A stretch of DNA of 11,623 bases from Deltaproteobacteria bacterium (lineage in GTDB: Bacteria > Myxococcota > Myxococcia > Myxococcales > Myxococcaceae): NCBI GenBank assembly GCA_016875515.1, contig VGRA01000041.1, positions 1 to 11,623 of the forward strand, given 5' to 3'. How positions within the stretch are numbered: position 1 is the stretch's first letter; every line of letters begins with the position of its first letter. Below are positions 1 to 8,023 of the stretch, piece after piece. The position numbers and the translations under genes were made by a program. The notes below the pieces were generated by a model, which worked only from the letters and a program-made list of their open reading frames with translations, was not told where the DNA came from and did no database searches.

Positions 1-1519
1 TGGCGGCGGGGACTGTCGGCGTGCCCCCGTCCGCGCCGGCCGCGGGCGGTGGCCCGGGCCCGGGCTCCGGCTCGTCCGCCCCGGACAGCTCGTCAGCGTC
101 CGCCGGCTCGCCGCCCACCAACTCGTCCTGCGCACCGCCCACCTCCTTGCGGCGCGCCTGCTCCAGCGTGGCCCGCTCCTGCGCGGTCAGCTGAAGCGGG
201 GGGGCCTCGCAGCGGCAGACGTCGTTGCCGGTGGGGCCGTGCTCCACGAAGGCGCAGGTGCCGGCACACGCGGGGGCGGGGCCGGGCAGGAGCCGAAGGT
301 ACTCGAACTGCTGGGCCGCGGCGAAAGCGGGCGCACAGTCCGGGATGGAGCGGGCCAGGTCTGCCCACGTGCCGGGGAAGCGCAAGGACGTTCCACGGTC
401 AGCGGGTGGGAAGGTGAAGCCCGCCCGGCACCCCTCCCCCACCGGCTGTCCGCCTGCGCCCACCGCCTGCAGGTAGACGCGCGCCCCGGCGGGCTCGTCC
501 CGCAGCAGCGTCAGCCCCACGTGCGGCGGCGTCCCGGAGGCCTCGAGCGCGAAGCAGCCCTGCTCGGCGGGCTCGGCGCCCGGCACGGCGCAGCGGCCCG
601 GGGTACCCTCCGGCGCGGCGGCCCGCTCGAGCAGCAGCACGCCCGCCTGCACGTCCACCGTGGCGGTGAAGCGGCCCCAGGCGTCCGCCCCGAGCAGCCC
701 CACCGCGTGGCTGGAGCGGAAGGCCGGGTCCAGCCGCACGAGGGCGTGGCGCAGCTCCAGCCCAGGCAGCAGCGCCAGGGCGTCCGGCAAGAGCGGCCGC
801 TCGGCGCGGACGTCCGCGGTGTTGGGCAGGGCGGGGGTGAAGCCGGCGCGGTCCGAGGCCTCGCGGGACAGCGAGGTGGTGGCCTGGGACAGCGCCAGCA
901 CAAAGACGCCGTCCAGGGAGCGCAGCCCCTGGCGGAGGCGGACCGGGAGGAGCGGCCAGTCACCGCCCGGGTGGCGTTCAATCCGGACGAGGTGGCGCTC
1001 CCGCCCGGGGGGCGGTGTGGAGGCCAGGGCCTCCCACGCGGAGAGGGGCTGGGTGGCGGACAGGGAGAGCTCCCGGCGCACCGGGTCCACGGTGATGGCC
1101 AGCCCTGCCAACACGTCGTTGCCAAGCCGAAGGAAGCACGCGCCGGTCTCGACCGTGACGATGCCGGCGCCCAGCCCCGTGGCCATGCGGTCCCCCAGCT
1201 CCAGTCGGGCCACCTCGCCCAGGGGGAAGCGGAGCGGCTTGCCGGTGACGGACGGGACCGAGACGGTGCGCCACGAGGACTCGGGGGCACAGGCGGCCCC
1301 CACGACGGTGAAGGGGCTGGCCGGCTCGAGCTGCACCTCGGCGGGGCGGCCGTTGACGGTGCCCTGCACGGCGATGCGCAGCGCGACGGAGGGCACCAGC
1401 GGCAACGTCAACCCTTCCAGGGACAACCTTGCCGGCTGCGCCAGCGGCGCGCGCCCGAGCACGGCGCAGCCGGACACGGCGGAGGCGGCCAGGAGTGCCC
1501 AGAGTGTGCGTCGCGTCAC
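1..1519 (-). CDS. Lipoprotein with degenerate two-lobed retropepsin-like fold (partial, runs off left edge)
   Basis: The frame opens with GTG at 1519 and stays open to base 1 (506 codons, no stop in the window). The start overlaps the lolA stop as GTGA and follows an AAGGGG ribosome site. Residues 1-18 form a lipoprotein signal: RR near the start, a hydrophobic stretch and lipobox V-S-G-C18; residue +2 is Ala, so not an E. coli-type inner-membrane retention signal. Residues about 45-153 read like a retropepsin lobe: VNGRPAEVQLEPAS, where families have a DTG, then LELGD and LGNDVLAGLAITVDPVRRELSLS. Residues about 190-298 repeat this: FVLALSQATTSLS, then VGLLGADAWGRFTATVDVQAGVLLLE. Both catalytic DTG motifs are absent (EPA, LSQ), so I infer a non-enzymatic binding or structural protein. 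Residues 310-437 hold eight cysteines, probably disulfide-bonded; 455-506 is acidic and Pro/Gly-rich. The frame is certain; the fold is judged by eye. Confidence 0.8.
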   Translation of the reverse strand, partial: MTRRTLWALLAASAVSGCAVLGRAPLAQPARLSLEGLTLPLVPSVALRIAVQGTVNGRPAEVQLEPASPFTVVGAACAPESSWRTVSVPSVTGKPLRFPLGEVARLELGDRMATGLGAGIVTVETGACFLRLGNDVLAGLAITVDPVRRELSLSATQPLSAWEALASTPPPGRERHLVRIERHPGGDWPLLPVRLRQGLRSLDGVFVLALSQATTSLSREASDRAGFTPALPNTADVRAERPLLPDALALLPGLELRHALVRLDPAFRSSHAVGLLGADAWGRFTATVDVQAGVLLLERAAAPEGTPGRCAVPGAEPAEQGCFALEASGTPPHVGLTLLRDEPAGARVYLQAVGAGGQPVGEGCRAGFTFPPADRGTSLRFPGTWADLARSIPDCAPAFAAAQQFEYLRLLPGPAPACAGTCAFVEHGPTGNDVCRCEAPPLQLTAQERATLEQARRKEVGGAQDELVGGEPADADELSGADEPEPGPGPPPAAGADGGTPTVPAA

Positions 1520-2280
1520 GGCCCCTTCTTCCGAAAGTCCTGCACCTGCGTCCCCTCGGGGGGCTGCAGCTTGAACGCAGCGTCCTCCACCCCGGCGTTG
1601 GGGTTCAAGTCCTTGAAGGTGATGGCGTTCTCGCTGCCGTCCGGGTCAACGACGATGCTGCGCGTCACCTGCGCGGTGGCGGGGTCCACCTCCATGCGCA
1701 GCAGGCGGAACCGGGGGTCCTTCGCCCGGTGCGTCAGCTCCAGCAGCGTGCCCTGACAGCTGCTGCAGTCCAGCACGCGGATGTCGAACTCCACCAGCAG
1801 GTTGCCGCGCCCCCACAGGAAGGTCACGGCCGCGGACAGCTGGTTGGTGTCCAGGTTGGCAATGGTGAGCAGCTGCGCCTCGGCGTCCAGCGCGTAGACG
1901 GTGTCCCCGGTGAGGACAAAGCTCTTCTTCGAGGGCGCGGCGTATTCCCAGCGCATCAGGGCCGGCTTCTTGAAGCGCACCGTCCCGGTGGAGCGCTGGG
2001 TGCGCTTGCTGCCGTGGTAGGCGTAGTCCTGCTGGAACGAGGCGGTGAAGTCCCGGGTCTTCTCGTAGAAGGCCTGCACCCGCTCCACCAGCGCGCGCAC
2101 GGCGGGGGTGACGGCGGGCCTGGCCTCTGCCGGGGTGGCGTCCACCGGCTTTGTTTCTTGCGGCCTGGCCTCCGCCGGCTTCGCGGCGGCGGGCTTCGCC
2201 ACGGGCGCCTTCGGCGCGGACTTCGTGGGAGCGGCGGTGGCGAGCGCGAGCGAGGCGGCACAGGCAACGGCGGTCCACAT
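1516..2280 (-). CDS. lolA: Outer-membrane lipoprotein carrier protein LolA
   Basis: LolA is the periplasmic chaperone that takes lipoproteins from LolCDE at the inner membrane to the outer membrane. The 254-residue product has a hydrophobic N-terminus (1-17), a Lys/Ala/Pro-rich linker (about 18-58) and a LolA domain (about 60-250). Family marks are FTASFQQDY (78-86), the MRWEY block (109-113), the acidic middle strands and the C-terminal LQPPEGTQVQDF (238-249). E. coli LolA is about 200 residues; the excess is the linker. The start is fixed by an in-frame TAA two codons upstream and by AAGGAGGAG at 2290-2298. Oddities are an N-region with no Lys or Arg before the hydrophobic core, and a CxxC (C172/C175) inside the domain. 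The gene follows trmH by 6 bases and overlaps the next gene, a lipoprotein, by GTGA. Family assignment is firm; the function of the linker and cysteines is unknown. Confidence 0.92.
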   Translation of the reverse strand: MWTAVACAASLALATAAPTKSAPKAPVAKPAAAKPAEARPQETKPVDATPAEARPAVTPAVRALVERVQAFYEKTRDFTASFQQDYAYHGSKRTQRSTGTVRFKKPALMRWEYAAPSKKSFVLTGDTVYALDAEAQLLTIANLDTNQLSAAVTFLWGRGNLLVEFDIRVLDCSSCQGTLLELTHRAKDPRFRLLRMEVDPATAQVTRSIVVDPDGSENAITFKDLNPNAGVEDAAFKLQPPEGTQVQDFRKKGP

Positions 2281-2286
2281 GGGGGG

Positions 2287-4737
<2,451 letters not shown>

Positions 4738-4771
4738 GGTGGTTGGGTCTCCTGGAGGAGGGGGAAGGGAG

Positions 4772-5080
4772 TTAGCCGGAGATCGAGGTGACCTTCACCT
4801 CGGTGTAGGGCTGGCGGTGGCCACGGCGGCGGGTCCAGCCCTCCTTCTCCTTGCGGAAGTGGAGGACGCGCGGGTGCTTCTTCTGCGCCAGGATGGTGCC
4901 AACGACCTTGGCGCCGCTCACGGTGGGCTTGCCCACCTTGGGGGCATCCGTGCCACCGAGCATGAGCACCTCGCTGAAGGTGATCTCGGTGCCCTTGTCT
5001 CCCGCGAGCTTCTCGATGCGGAGGACGTCCCCCTGAGCCACGCGGTACTGCTTGCCGCCCGTGCGAATGACTGCGTACAT
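4772..5080 (-). CDS. rplU: 50S ribosomal protein L21 (bL21)
   Basis: L21 is a 50S subunit protein that binds 23S rRNA. The 102-residue product reads [18 protein letters not shown], with the conserved [28 protein letters not shown]-terminus in two parts around residues 74-100. I chose the ATG at 5080 because family members start MYAV. The preceding ATG at 5083 would add one Met, and GAGGGAAG just upstream could serve either. The frame stays open to 5200, but those 40 extra residues have no L21 counterpart and cover the promoter and leader. First gene of the probable unit rplU-rpmA-obg-trmH-lolA-lipoprotein. Confidence 0.97.
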   Translation of the reverse strand: MYAVIRTGGKQYRVAQGDVLRIEKLAGDKGTEITFSEVLMLGGTDAPKVGKPTVSGAKVVGTILAQKKHPRVLHFRKEKEGWTRRRGHRQPYTEVKVTSISG

Positions 5081-5083
5081 CAT

Positions 5084-5165
5084 TCTTCCCTCGTTCTTCC
5101 CGGGCGTCATGCCCGTGCGCGCCTTTGGGTCCCGGGCCGTGATCGGCCGGGGGGAGGCGGAAAGG
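5084..5165 (-). promoter_or_regulatory. Candidate 5' leader of rplU with two small hairpins
   Basis: If transcription starts just after the -10 candidate (about 5165), the rplU message has a leader of about 80 bases. It contains two perfect short stems: GGCCG-ATCA-CGGCC (5135-5148) and CGGGC-ATGAC-GCCCG (5101-5115). The second lies just upstream of the GAGGG ribosome site. Ribosomal protein leaders often carry autoregulatory structures, and L21 leaders are known in other phyla. I cannot match this one to a described model, so a regulatory role is only a possibility. Confidence 0.3.
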
Positions 5166-5171
5166 TGGGCG

Positions 5172-5200
5172 GATCTACGGTAGCCGCCCCGCTGAGTCAA
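5172..5200 (-). promoter_or_regulatory. Sigma-70-type promoter candidate for the rplU operon
   Basis: The minus strand reads TTGACT (5200-5195), a 17-base spacer, then TAGATC (5177-5172). The -35 matches the consensus TTGACA at five of six bases, spacing is ideal, and the -10 is weak (T, A and A match). It lies about 90 bases upstream of rplU in the divergent gap, where the promoter for this operon should be. Confidence 0.55.
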
Positions 5201-5288
5201 GCGGCCGACCAGGCTGGATCAGCCGGAGGGTGGAAACGGGGCAGGATTCTTCCCTCTTTCCCGGGGAATTCTAGAGTGACAGCCTGTC
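5201..5288 (+). promoter_or_regulatory. Divergent upstream region of the oxygenase operon, weak -10 and a small dyad
   Basis: Between the rplU -35 candidate and the oxygenase ATG there is no gene. A short dyad GGCTG-GAT-CAGCC lies at 5212-5224 and could be an operator. TAGAGT at 5272-5277 is a possible -10 with a poor -35 (TTCCCT, 5250-5255, spacing 16). No Shine-Dalgarno sequence is visible before the ATG at 5289. If this -10 is used, the transcript would have a leader of only a few bases. Confidence 0.3.
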
Positions 5289-6233
5289 ATGTCTTCCCAA
5301 ACCATACCCACGGTCACGCTGTCCCACTACACCCACGGCACGTCGAAGCAGAGGGCGGACTTCGTCCAGGTCTTCGGCGCCGGCATCCAGGAGTTCGGGT
5401 TCGTCACAGTGGCGGACCACGGCGTGGACATGGAACTCATCCGGCGCACCTACGCGGACGTGGAGCGCCTGTTCGCGCTGCCGGAGGCGGTGAAGCAGGG
5501 GCACGAGGTGCCCGGGGGAGGCGGCCAGCGCGGCTACACCGGGTACGGCAGGGAGCACGCGAAGAACCAGAAGGTGGGGGACCTCAAGGAGTTCTGGCAC
5601 GTGGGGCGCGAACTCGCGGCCGGGCACCCCCGGCTGCCGGCCTACGGCGGCAACGTGTGGCCGGCGGGGCTGGACACCTTCCGGCGCCACACTCTGGAGC
5701 TGTACTCCGCGCTGGACCGGGCGGCGGCCATCTTCCTGGACGCGCTCTCCGAGTACTACGGGCTGGGACAGGGGCGGCTGAGCGAGATGGCGCAGGACGG
5801 CAACTCCGTGCTGCGGCTCATCCACTACCCGCCGCTCAAGGAGAAGTTCATCCCGGGCGGGGTGCGGGCGGCCGAGCATGAGGACATCAACCTCATCACG
5901 CTCTTGTGCGAGAGCACCTCGTCGGGGCTGGAGATCCTCACGCGGGACGGCGAGTGGCTGCCGGTGCAGGCGCTGCGCGGGACCATCGTGGTGGACTCGG
6001 GGGACATGCTGTCCCGGGTGACCAACGAGGTGGTGCCCGCCACCACGCACCGGGTGGTCAACCCGAAGTCCCCGGCGGAGGACGTCACGCGCTACTCCAT
6101 GCCGTTCTTCGTGCACCCCTACCCGGAGTGCGACCTGGCCCCCCTCAAGGAGATGGGGCCGGCGAAGTTCCCGCCCATCACGGCGGACGCGTTCCTCCAG
6201 CAGCGGCTGCGGGAGATTGGCCTGGTGAAGTGA
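5289..6233 (+). CDS. Isopenicillin-N-synthase-like Fe(II)/2-oxoglutarate-type oxygenase
   Basis: This 314-residue protein belongs to the non-haem iron oxygenase superfamily that includes isopenicillin N synthase, ACC oxidase and plant 2-oxoglutarate dioxygenases. An N-terminal DIOX_N-like part (about 5-120; GFVTVADHGV at 37-46) precedes the catalytic jelly roll. Iron ligands are H197 and D199 in AAEHEDINLITLL and H254 in ATTHRVVNP. R268-Y-S270 is the RxS motif that binds the co-substrate carboxylate, so the active site looks intact. The length is typical. The substrate cannot be read from the sequence: no peptide synthetase or beta-lactam gene is near. The next gene starts one base after its stop, which suggests a joint role with the acyltransferase and SDR protein. 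No ribosome site is visible upstream. Confidence 0.92.
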   Translation: MSSQTIPTVTLSHYTHGTSKQRADFVQVFGAGIQEFGFVTVADHGVDMELIRRTYADVERLFALPEAVKQGHEVPGGGGQRGYTGYGREHAKNQKVGDLKEFWHVGRELAAGHPRLPAYGGNVWPAGLDTFRRHTLELYSALDRAAAIFLDALSEYYGLGQGRLSEMAQDGNSVLRLIHYPPLKEKFIPGGVRAAEHEDINLITLLCESTSSGLEILTRDGEWLPVQALRGTIVVDSGDMLSRVTNEVVPATTHRVVNPKSPAEDVTRYSMPFFVHPYPECDLAPLKEMGPAKFPPITADAFLQQRLREIGLVK

Positions 6234-6234
6234 C

Positions 6235-7059
6235 GTGACACCCTGGAGTCTGGAGGTCGCTGAGCGGGTGGACCGGCTGGAGCTGCCGTTCAACGCGCTG
6301 GGGATGGACCCGTGGGGCGTGAGCCGCGGCCACCTGAAGCTCTTCTACGGGCTGCTGGAGCCGCTGTACCGGCAATACTTCCGGGTGAAGAGCCTCGGGG
6401 TATCCAACGTGCCGCCGCGCGGGCGGGCCATGCTGGTGGGGAACCACTCGGGCGGCATTGCCATGGACGGCGCCATGGTCATCGCCTCCATGTTCTTCGA
6501 CCAGGAGCCGCCCCGGCTGGTGCAGGGCATGGCGGAGAAGTTCATGAACGCCCTGCCCTTCGCCGCGCCGCTGTCGTGGCGGGTGGGGCAGTTCACCGGG
6601 CTGCCCGAGCACGCGCTGCAGTTGCTGCAGGACGAGCGGCTGCTCATGGTGTTCCCGGAGGGGGCGCGGGGCACTGCCAAACTGTACAAGGAGCGCTACT
6701 CGCTGGTGGACTTCGGCACGGGGTTCATGCGGCTGGCGCTGCAGACGCGCACGCCCATCATCCCGTTCGGCTTCCTGGGCGGCGGGGCGGCCATCCCCAC
6801 CGTGGCCAACCTCTACAAGGTGGGGAAGCTCCTGGGGTTGCCGTACCTCCCGGTGACGCCGTGGGTGCTGCCGGTGCCGCTGCCGGTGGAGATGGAGGTC
6901 CACTACGGGACGCCCCTGCACTTCGAGGGCACCGGGGACGAGGACGACTCGGTCATCCAGCGTTACGTGGAGCAGGTGAAGGCCGCGGTGGCGGGGCTGA
7001 TAGAAGGGGCCCGGACGGAGCGCCACGCGCGCAAGCACCCCGGGGAGCAGGCGCGATGA
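6235..7059 (+). CDS. PlsC-like lysophospholipid acyltransferase family protein
   Basis: The 274-residue protein resembles the glycerol-phosphate/lysophospholipid acyltransferase superfamily, which moves acyl chains from acyl-CoA or acyl-ACP onto lipids at the inner membrane. Block I is GNHSGGIAMDGAM (69-81), with H71 and D78 six residues apart instead of the usual four. Block III is MVFPEGARG (138-146), and IIPFGFLGG (175-183) fits block IV. No long transmembrane helix is obvious, though the 175-216 region is hydrophobic. The GTG start lies one base after the oxygenase stop with no clear ribosome site, so coupling is likely. A later start would remove at least the leading residues of a continuous domain. 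The stop overlaps the next gene by ATGA. From memory, mycobacteria also pair such an acyltransferase with an epimerase-like gene (Rv0501/Rv0502). The acyl acceptor is unknown. Confidence 0.88.
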   Translation: MTPWSLEVAERVDRLELPFNALGMDPWGVSRGHLKLFYGLLEPLYRQYFRVKSLGVSNVPPRGRAMLVGNHSGGIAMDGAMVIASMFFDQEPPRLVQGMAEKFMNALPFAAPLSWRVGQFTGLPEHALQLLQDERLLMVFPEGARGTAKLYKERYSLVDFGTGFMRLALQTRTPIIPFGFLGGGAAIPTVANLYKVGKLLGLPYLPVTPWVLPVPLPVEMEVHYGTPLHFEGTGDEDDSVIQRYVEQVKAAVAGLIEGARTERHARKHPGEQAR

Positions 7060-7970
7060 GGGTGCTCATCCCGGGGGTGGCAGGGGGCCTTGCGCGCCAG
7101 GTGGCTGCGCGGCTGCTCCGGCTGGGGCACGAGGTCATCGGGATTGATCCCCGGCGCTTCTGGGACGTGCCGGACGGGCTGGAGCTGTACCCGGTGGACG
7201 TGCGCAAGCGGGCGGCGGAGGACGTCTTCCGCAAGCGGCGGCCAGACGCCGTGGTGCACATGGCCACCGTCACGTCGCTGCAGGTGCAGGGGGACGAGCG
7301 GGACCGCATCAACCTGGGCGGGACGCGCGCGGTGTTCGACCACTGCCGCACGTACGGGGTGAAGCAGGTGGTCTTCGTGGGGCGCCACACCTTCTACGGG
7401 GCGGCCCCGGACGCGGCGCTGTACCACACGGAGGAGGAGCCGCCGCTGGCGCTGGCCTCCTTCCCGGCGCTGGCGGACCTGGTGGCGGCGGACCTCTACG
7501 CGGCCACCTCGCTCTGGCGGGATCCCTCCATGCGCACCTCGGTGCTGCGCATGGTCTACACGCTGGGGCCGGCGCTGCACGGGACGCTGGGGGCGTTCCT
7601 GCGCGGGCGGGTGGTGCCCATAGTGCTGGGGTACGACCCGCTCTTCCAGTTCCTCCACGAGCAGGACGCGGTGTCCGCCATCGTGCTGGCGCTGGAGAAG
7701 CAGCTGCGCGGCCTCTACAATGTGGCCGGCCTCCAGCCGCTGCCGTTGTCCCTCATCATCCGCGAGTCAGGCCGCACCGCGCTGCCGCTGCCGGAGTTCC
7801 TCCTGGAGCGGGTGCTGGGCCACGGGGGGCTGCCGGGGCTGCCGCCAGGGGCGCTCAGCCACTTGAAATTCCCCATCGTGGTGGACGGGCGGCGCTTCCG
7901 CGAGGAGACGGGCTTTGCGCCCACGCGGGACGAGGTGCAGACGCTGCACGACATCCAGCTTCCGCGCTGA
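7056..7970 (+). CDS. Extended-SDR, NAD-dependent epimerase/dehydratase-like protein lacking YxxxK
   Basis: The 304-residue product is an extended short-chain dehydrogenase/reductase. The Rossmann fold starts at once: MRVLIPGVAGGLARQ (G7xxG10xxA13, last Gly replaced), D31 at the end of strand 2 (NAD preference), DAVVHMA (64-70), N86xxGT and VVFVGRHTFYG (105-115). Later marks are LRMVYTLGP (164-172), FLHEQDAVSAI (199-209) and YNVAG (221-225), as in UDP-sugar epimerases. Where these have PYxxSK, it reads P137-A-L-A-D-L142, so the catalytic Tyr and Lys seem absent. I chose the ATG at 7056, which overlaps the acyltransferase stop (ATGA), follows GGGGAG and places the Rossmann strand at the N-terminus; the frame is open further upstream but inside the previous gene. 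It may be a non-catalytic NAD-binding partner or use other residues. The substrate is unknown. Confidence 0.88.
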   Translation: MRVLIPGVAGGLARQVAARLLRLGHEVIGIDPRRFWDVPDGLELYPVDVRKRAAEDVFRKRRPDAVVHMATVTSLQVQGDERDRINLGGTRAVFDHCRTYGVKQVVFVGRHTFYGAAPDAALYHTEEEPPLALASFPALADLVAADLYAATSLWRDPSMRTSVLRMVYTLGPALHGTLGAFLRGRVVPIVLGYDPLFQFLHEQDAVSAIVLALEKQLRGLYNVAGLQPLPLSLIIRESGRTALPLPEFLLERVLGHGGLPGLPPGALSHLKFPIVVDGRRFREETGFAPTRDEVQTLHDIQLPR

Positions 7971-7976
7971 GGCCGG

Positions 7977-8023
7977 GGGATTTGTATCCCGGTCAACGCC
8001 GGGTGGGCCTAGGCTGCCTGACC
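7977..8023 (+). promoter_or_regulatory. Intergenic hairpin and weak -10 before the first paralogue
   Basis: The 53-base gap holds a small stem GGGAT-TTGT-ATCCC (7977-7990) with no T tract, and TAGGCT at 8010-8015, a plausible -10. No good -35 is visible at 16-18 bases. The ATG at 8024 has no Shine-Dalgarno sequence. If TAGGCT is used, transcription would begin almost at the ATG, giving a leaderless message. Confidence 0.3.

Noticed and set aside
239..1756. Plus-strand open frame of 505 codons opposite the lipoprotein and the lolA end
   Set aside because: It is a shadow caused by G/C third-position bias: Gly/Arg/Gln-rich, no domain, and it runs across two coupled minus-strand genes whose products make sense.
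2254..2280. LolA being itself a lipoprotein (Cys at residue 7)
   Set aside because: The cysteine lies before any hydrophobic core, too early for a lipobox, and LolA must be soluble.
5081..5200. N-terminal extension of L21 by 40 residues
   Set aside because: L21 proteins begin MYAV; the extra stretch covers the promoter and leader and has no family counterpart.
6178..7038. Minus-strand open frame opposite the acyltransferase
   Set aside because: Composition is His/Arg/Gln/Pro-rich shadow sequence; the plus strand encodes a clear acyltransferase.
6312..7055. Long N-terminal extension of the SDR protein
   Set aside because: The frame is open but lies inside the acyltransferase; the Rossmann fold begins exactly at the ATG at 7056, which has a ribosome site.
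7977..7990. Intrinsic terminator after the SDR gene
   Set aside because: The stem is only five base pairs and there is no T tract, so I list it only as a minor intergenic element.
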